From: Trichocoleus desertorum ATA4-8-CV12
Lineage (GTDB): Bacteria; Cyanobacteriota; Cyanobacteriia; FACHB-46
NCBI GenBank assembly: GCA_019358975.1
Contig: JAHHIL010000017.1
Coordinates: 35,857 to 99,856 of the forward strand
Reading direction: 5' to 3'
DNA: 64,000 nt
The translations under genes and the position numbers were made by a program. The notes beneath the pieces are model-generated. The model was not told where the DNA came from. It made no database searches and worked only from the letters and a program-made list of their open reading frames with translations. Below are positions 61,484 through 64,000 of this stretch, in pieces; position 1 is the stretch's first letter; each line of letters opens with the position of its first letter.

Positions 61484-63907
61484 TTACTGCCATTCGTCGA
61501 GTTCTGTCACCCAGTACTGCAACAGCGCCGAAACTTGGCTACGACGGGCTTCAAAGGTAGCCGCAATCCAGATTAAAGCTAGACCCAAAAGAATCAGTAA
61601 GGCCCACAGCAACAAAGAGTAGTTGTCAATCAACAGCCAAACTTGCCGTAACACTTGGATCATGAAGCTGGCAGTACCGACATAGAGAAATGCCCGAACT
61701 TGCAAAGCTAATCCCGCTAAAATTAGCCCGATGCTAAAGCCCAGCGTACCCAAGGCGATCGCTAAACTGGTTTCGGATTGATAAATCGCGGTTAAACAAA
61801 TCAGACCTACGGCTAAACTGCGGAGCCAATGCCGTTTTTCGCGTTCGGTTGGCGATCGCAAGGCGGGGTCTACTTGCGCCACATAAAGCAGCGACCCACC
61901 CAAAACGGCGGCATACCACAACGGTTCCTCTTGGGCACGATCGTTGAGAAACCGCAGTATGGCCCAATCTGCCAGAAGAATACTGAGATAACTCAGCCGC
62001 GCTTGGCTTCTAGTTTTGGCTAGCCACGCATAAAAAGCTGCCACAATCAGTAAGCTTTGCAGATTCACTCTACCCGCAGTGGCAACGGTGATCAAACCGG
62101 GGAGCAGAATGGCTGACTGCTGCCAAGGCTCCAACGACCACCCTCCGCGTTGCCAAGGCACAACGTACATTCCATAAGCCACAGCACTAGCGATCGCGGC
62201 TCCCCAAGTTAGTAGCGTGGCATCAGATAGCCAAAGACTGAGCCAGTAGCCGAGAGCCAACCAACTGGCGACAATTCCGGCGTAAGTCCAAGGTTCACTG
62301 GCTCGACCTTCTAGGAGGGCGTAGATGGCAAGCACAGCCGTAAGTCCTACCCAAAGCAGTTCTCCGGTGGAGCTGAGCGAATTAAACAGGGCCAGCAACG
62401 TCAAACCGCTACTGATAATCCAGTGCAGGTGAGCGAGCGCGTGAATCTGGCGCAGATCAAGTCGGAGATAAGGCACCAACCAGCGGGACAGCAGGCGATC
62501 GCCAATGGCAATCACAGCTGCTAAAGCCGCCAGCAAGATAATGCCATCGCCTGCATTACCGCCTATTGCTTGCATAAGCTGGTAGATCAGCAACTCATAG
62601 GCCGCGATCGACACACCTGCAAGCGAGAGGTAGGTGAGTGCGAGCCGAGGTTGTTGTCGCCCCACTCCAATACCAATCAGAGCCGCACCTAAGCTATACA
62701 AACCCGTGGTTGCTGTGAATGTGGTATGAGCACCAATCAAAGCTAAACCTGCATAAACCACCGGAACCACATGCCAACTCATGAGATAGGGCTGCTGAGT
62801 TCGCCTCACCCACCAATCACTCGCCAGTTGCGCGATGAATCCCAAAGCTAGATTCGCGATCGCCAACCGTTCCAGCAGGGTAGGAATCAGAGAGACATCG
62901 GATGACCAGAGCAGACGGGCAACCAGTAACTCAATGCCCCAAGCCAAGCCATAAAAAGCTAGGTTGCTCGCTTGCTGCCAAGTGCGGTAACCAATCGCCA
63001 ATGTGGTTAAAGCGATCGCGATGGTATAGCCCACAGAGCGATCTTCGAACCTGCTGTAAAGAGCTAAATCATAACCAGTCAAAATCAAGAGATTGGTAAT
63101 GCTGAGCGCGATCGCCCAACCGTTACTCGCTTGAGCATAGATTTTGGCTAAAGGACTGGTTTGTCTGCGGCCCATGTCATGAACGAACCATAGAATTAGA
63201 GTCGCGATCGCCACTAAATTTAGCGCGATCGGCACAGTGAGCTGAGTGGAGAAACCTTGCCAAATTGCGGCACTGGCTAAACCCAAGCTGAAACCAACGG
63301 TGAGAATGGCCGCGTCCAAATGCTGCAAGCGATAAGTATTCACCAGCATCAAACTGGTGGCGACCCCTAAACCGATTAAGCGAGGAATCGCAAAGCCCAG
63401 TGTCAGCGGTTGCACCACAACTAGGGCCAGCGTGCTTAACCAACTCGCCTGTCGGATATGAGGCCACTGCCTATGAGTCGCCAAACCAGTCATGGCCGCA
63501 GGAGCCAGCAACCAGAAGCGCCCCTCAGGGCTAGCCTCACTAAACCAAGTACTGACAAAAAGGGTGTAGCTCAAGGCGGCAAGCAGCAGGCCCAAATACC
63601 AAGCACTGCGCCGCCAAAGCGACCAACGAGGCACGAGGGTGAAACTCCACTCCAGCAGCATCCCAGTTAGTAATACTCCTGCCCAAAGCTGAGTCGGCAA
63701 ATTGGGAAATCGGAGATCAATCGCAGAGGCGATCGCTGTTAAACCCGTGATATGAGTCAGATAGATCAGCCCAGAGGATGCTTGAGGCCGCTGACGTACC
63801 ACCAGCGCTAATAGCAAAACAGAAAGCGCTAAATTGAGCGATCGCAGCAGGGGATTCGTCAGACTAAACAGCGTTAGGGGCTTGCAAATAAATAAGATAC
63901 CAGTCAC
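61484..63907 (-). CDS. Large polytopic membrane protein, unknown function
   Basis: 807 aa from a GTG at 63907; an in-frame stop lies about 50 bases upstream, so the frame is closed. More than 20 predicted transmembrane segments alternate with short basic loops (for example RQRPQASSG, RRTQQPYL, PTEREKRHW). No transport or enzyme motif was recognised. It precedes the ABC ATPase gene by 64 bases on the same strand and may share its transcript. Relatives I recall in cyanobacteria are longer, so the N-terminus here could be incomplete. Confidence 0.7.
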   Translation of the reverse strand: MTGILFICKPLTLFSLTNPLLRSLNLALSVLLLALVVRQRPQASSGLIYLTHITGLTAIASAIDLRFPNLPTQLWAGVLLTGMLLEWSFTLVPRWSLWRRSAWYLGLLLAALSYTLFVSTWFSEASPEGRFWLLAPAAMTGLATHRQWPHIRQASWLSTLALVVVQPLTLGFAIPRLIGLGVATSLMLVNTYRLQHLDAAILTVGFSLGLASAAIWQGFSTQLTVPIALNLVAIATLILWFVHDMGRRQTSPLAKIYAQASNGWAIALSITNLLILTGYDLALYSRFEDRSVGYTIAIALTTLAIGYRTWQQASNLAFYGLAWGIELLVARLLWSSDVSLIPTLLERLAIANLALGFIAQLASDWWVRRTQQPYLMSWHVVPVVYAGLALIGAHTTFTATTGLYSLGAALIGIGVGRQQPRLALTYLSLAGVSIAAYELLIYQLMQAIGGNAGDGIILLAALAAVIAIGDRLLSRWLVPYLRLDLRQIHALAHLHWIISSGLTLLALFNSLSSTGELLWVGLTAVLAIYALLEGRASEPWTYAGIVASWLALGYWLSLWLSDATLLTWGAAIASAVAYGMYVVPWQRGGWSLEPWQQSAILLPGLITVATAGRVNLQSLLIVAAFYAWLAKTRSQARLSYLSILLADWAILRFLNDRAQEEPLWYAAVLGGSLLYVAQVDPALRSPTEREKRHWLRSLAVGLICLTAIYQSETSLAIALGTLGFSIGLILAGLALQVRAFLYVGTASFMIQVLRQVWLLIDNYSLLLWALLILLGLALIWIAATFEARRSQVSALLQYWVTELDEWQ

Positions 63908-64000
63908 TCTAGCAAGAATGGAGCCGGGAGTTCCCTCCCTTGCTCAAGCTTGCTAGTGAAGGAAACCCTCCAACGATGTTCAATGACACGATTAAAGCAA

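Overview
The window is chromosomal DNA of a cyanobacterium. It carries the photosystem II genes psbB, psbT and psbM, the carotenoid gene crtQ and the glycogen genes glgC and a debranching enzyme. The HIP1 octamer GCGATCGC, typical of cyanobacterial genomes, is very frequent on both strands. No rRNA, tRNA or CRISPR array was recognised. Genes are on both strands in short operons. The gene set fits a larger, probably filamentous species (inference only).

1-11.1 kb is mostly core: a beta-class DNA methyltransferase, psbM, a 2Fe-2S ferredoxin, psbB, psbT, nrdR, rps1, a HAD phosphatase, metK, a SIMPL lipoprotein, small conserved proteins and an IscA/SufA-type protein. At 11.33-11.68 kb lies a structured, gene-free element. 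It starts right after ATGA and its 3' end matches the right end of the tnpB element at 35 kb, so it looks like a HEARO/omega-RNA-type IS200/IS605 derivative without a nuclease gene.

11.7-15.9 kb holds a DUF6930-like protein, crtQ with its SRPBCC partner, and a Met-rich secreted protein. 16-24.4 kb is accessory: an ImmA-like protein and an XRE regulator face a promoter covered by repeated operator dyads. This promoter drives a coiled-coil protein whose paralogue lies 2.6 kb downstream. Between and after the two come XisH/XisI, two PIN-type toxin-antitoxin pairs, a decayed conserved gene with two TAA stops, a truncated DUF6745 gene and a second DUF6745 gene broken by a 106-bp MITE. This is the best candidate here for an undescribed system.

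24.4-31.4 kb: a secreted protein, a ferredoxin, cobQ, then a guanidine-I (ykkC) riboswitch with terminator in front of a ureohydrolase and HypA/HypB-like nickel chaperones. This is the guanidine hydrolase operon (gdmH-ghaA-ghaB), followed by a BCP peroxiredoxin. 31.7-35.3 kb: a C39-like peptidase and a tnpB element with a divergent ribbon-helix-helix gene. 35.4-47.7 kb: obgE, a membrane-anchored beta-lactamase-fold hydrolase, a TrmJ-like methyltransferase, DUF2256, the second MITE copy, isoaspartyl peptidase, a CHAT protease, DUF1838, Uma2, a Rad52/DdrA-like protein and a glycogen debranching enzyme.

47.9-64 kb: two thioredoxin-fold peroxidase genes, a DnaJ-like protein, a P-loop kinase and glgC. 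Then a conflict-type cluster: a caspase-STAND-WD40 protein with a divergent trypsin-co-occurring-domain protein and a small helical protein. Then a second C39-like protein, a GH13 enzyme, a fasciclin protein, an ABC ATPase and a large membrane protein. Starts were moved where motif, ribosome binding site or family length supported it.
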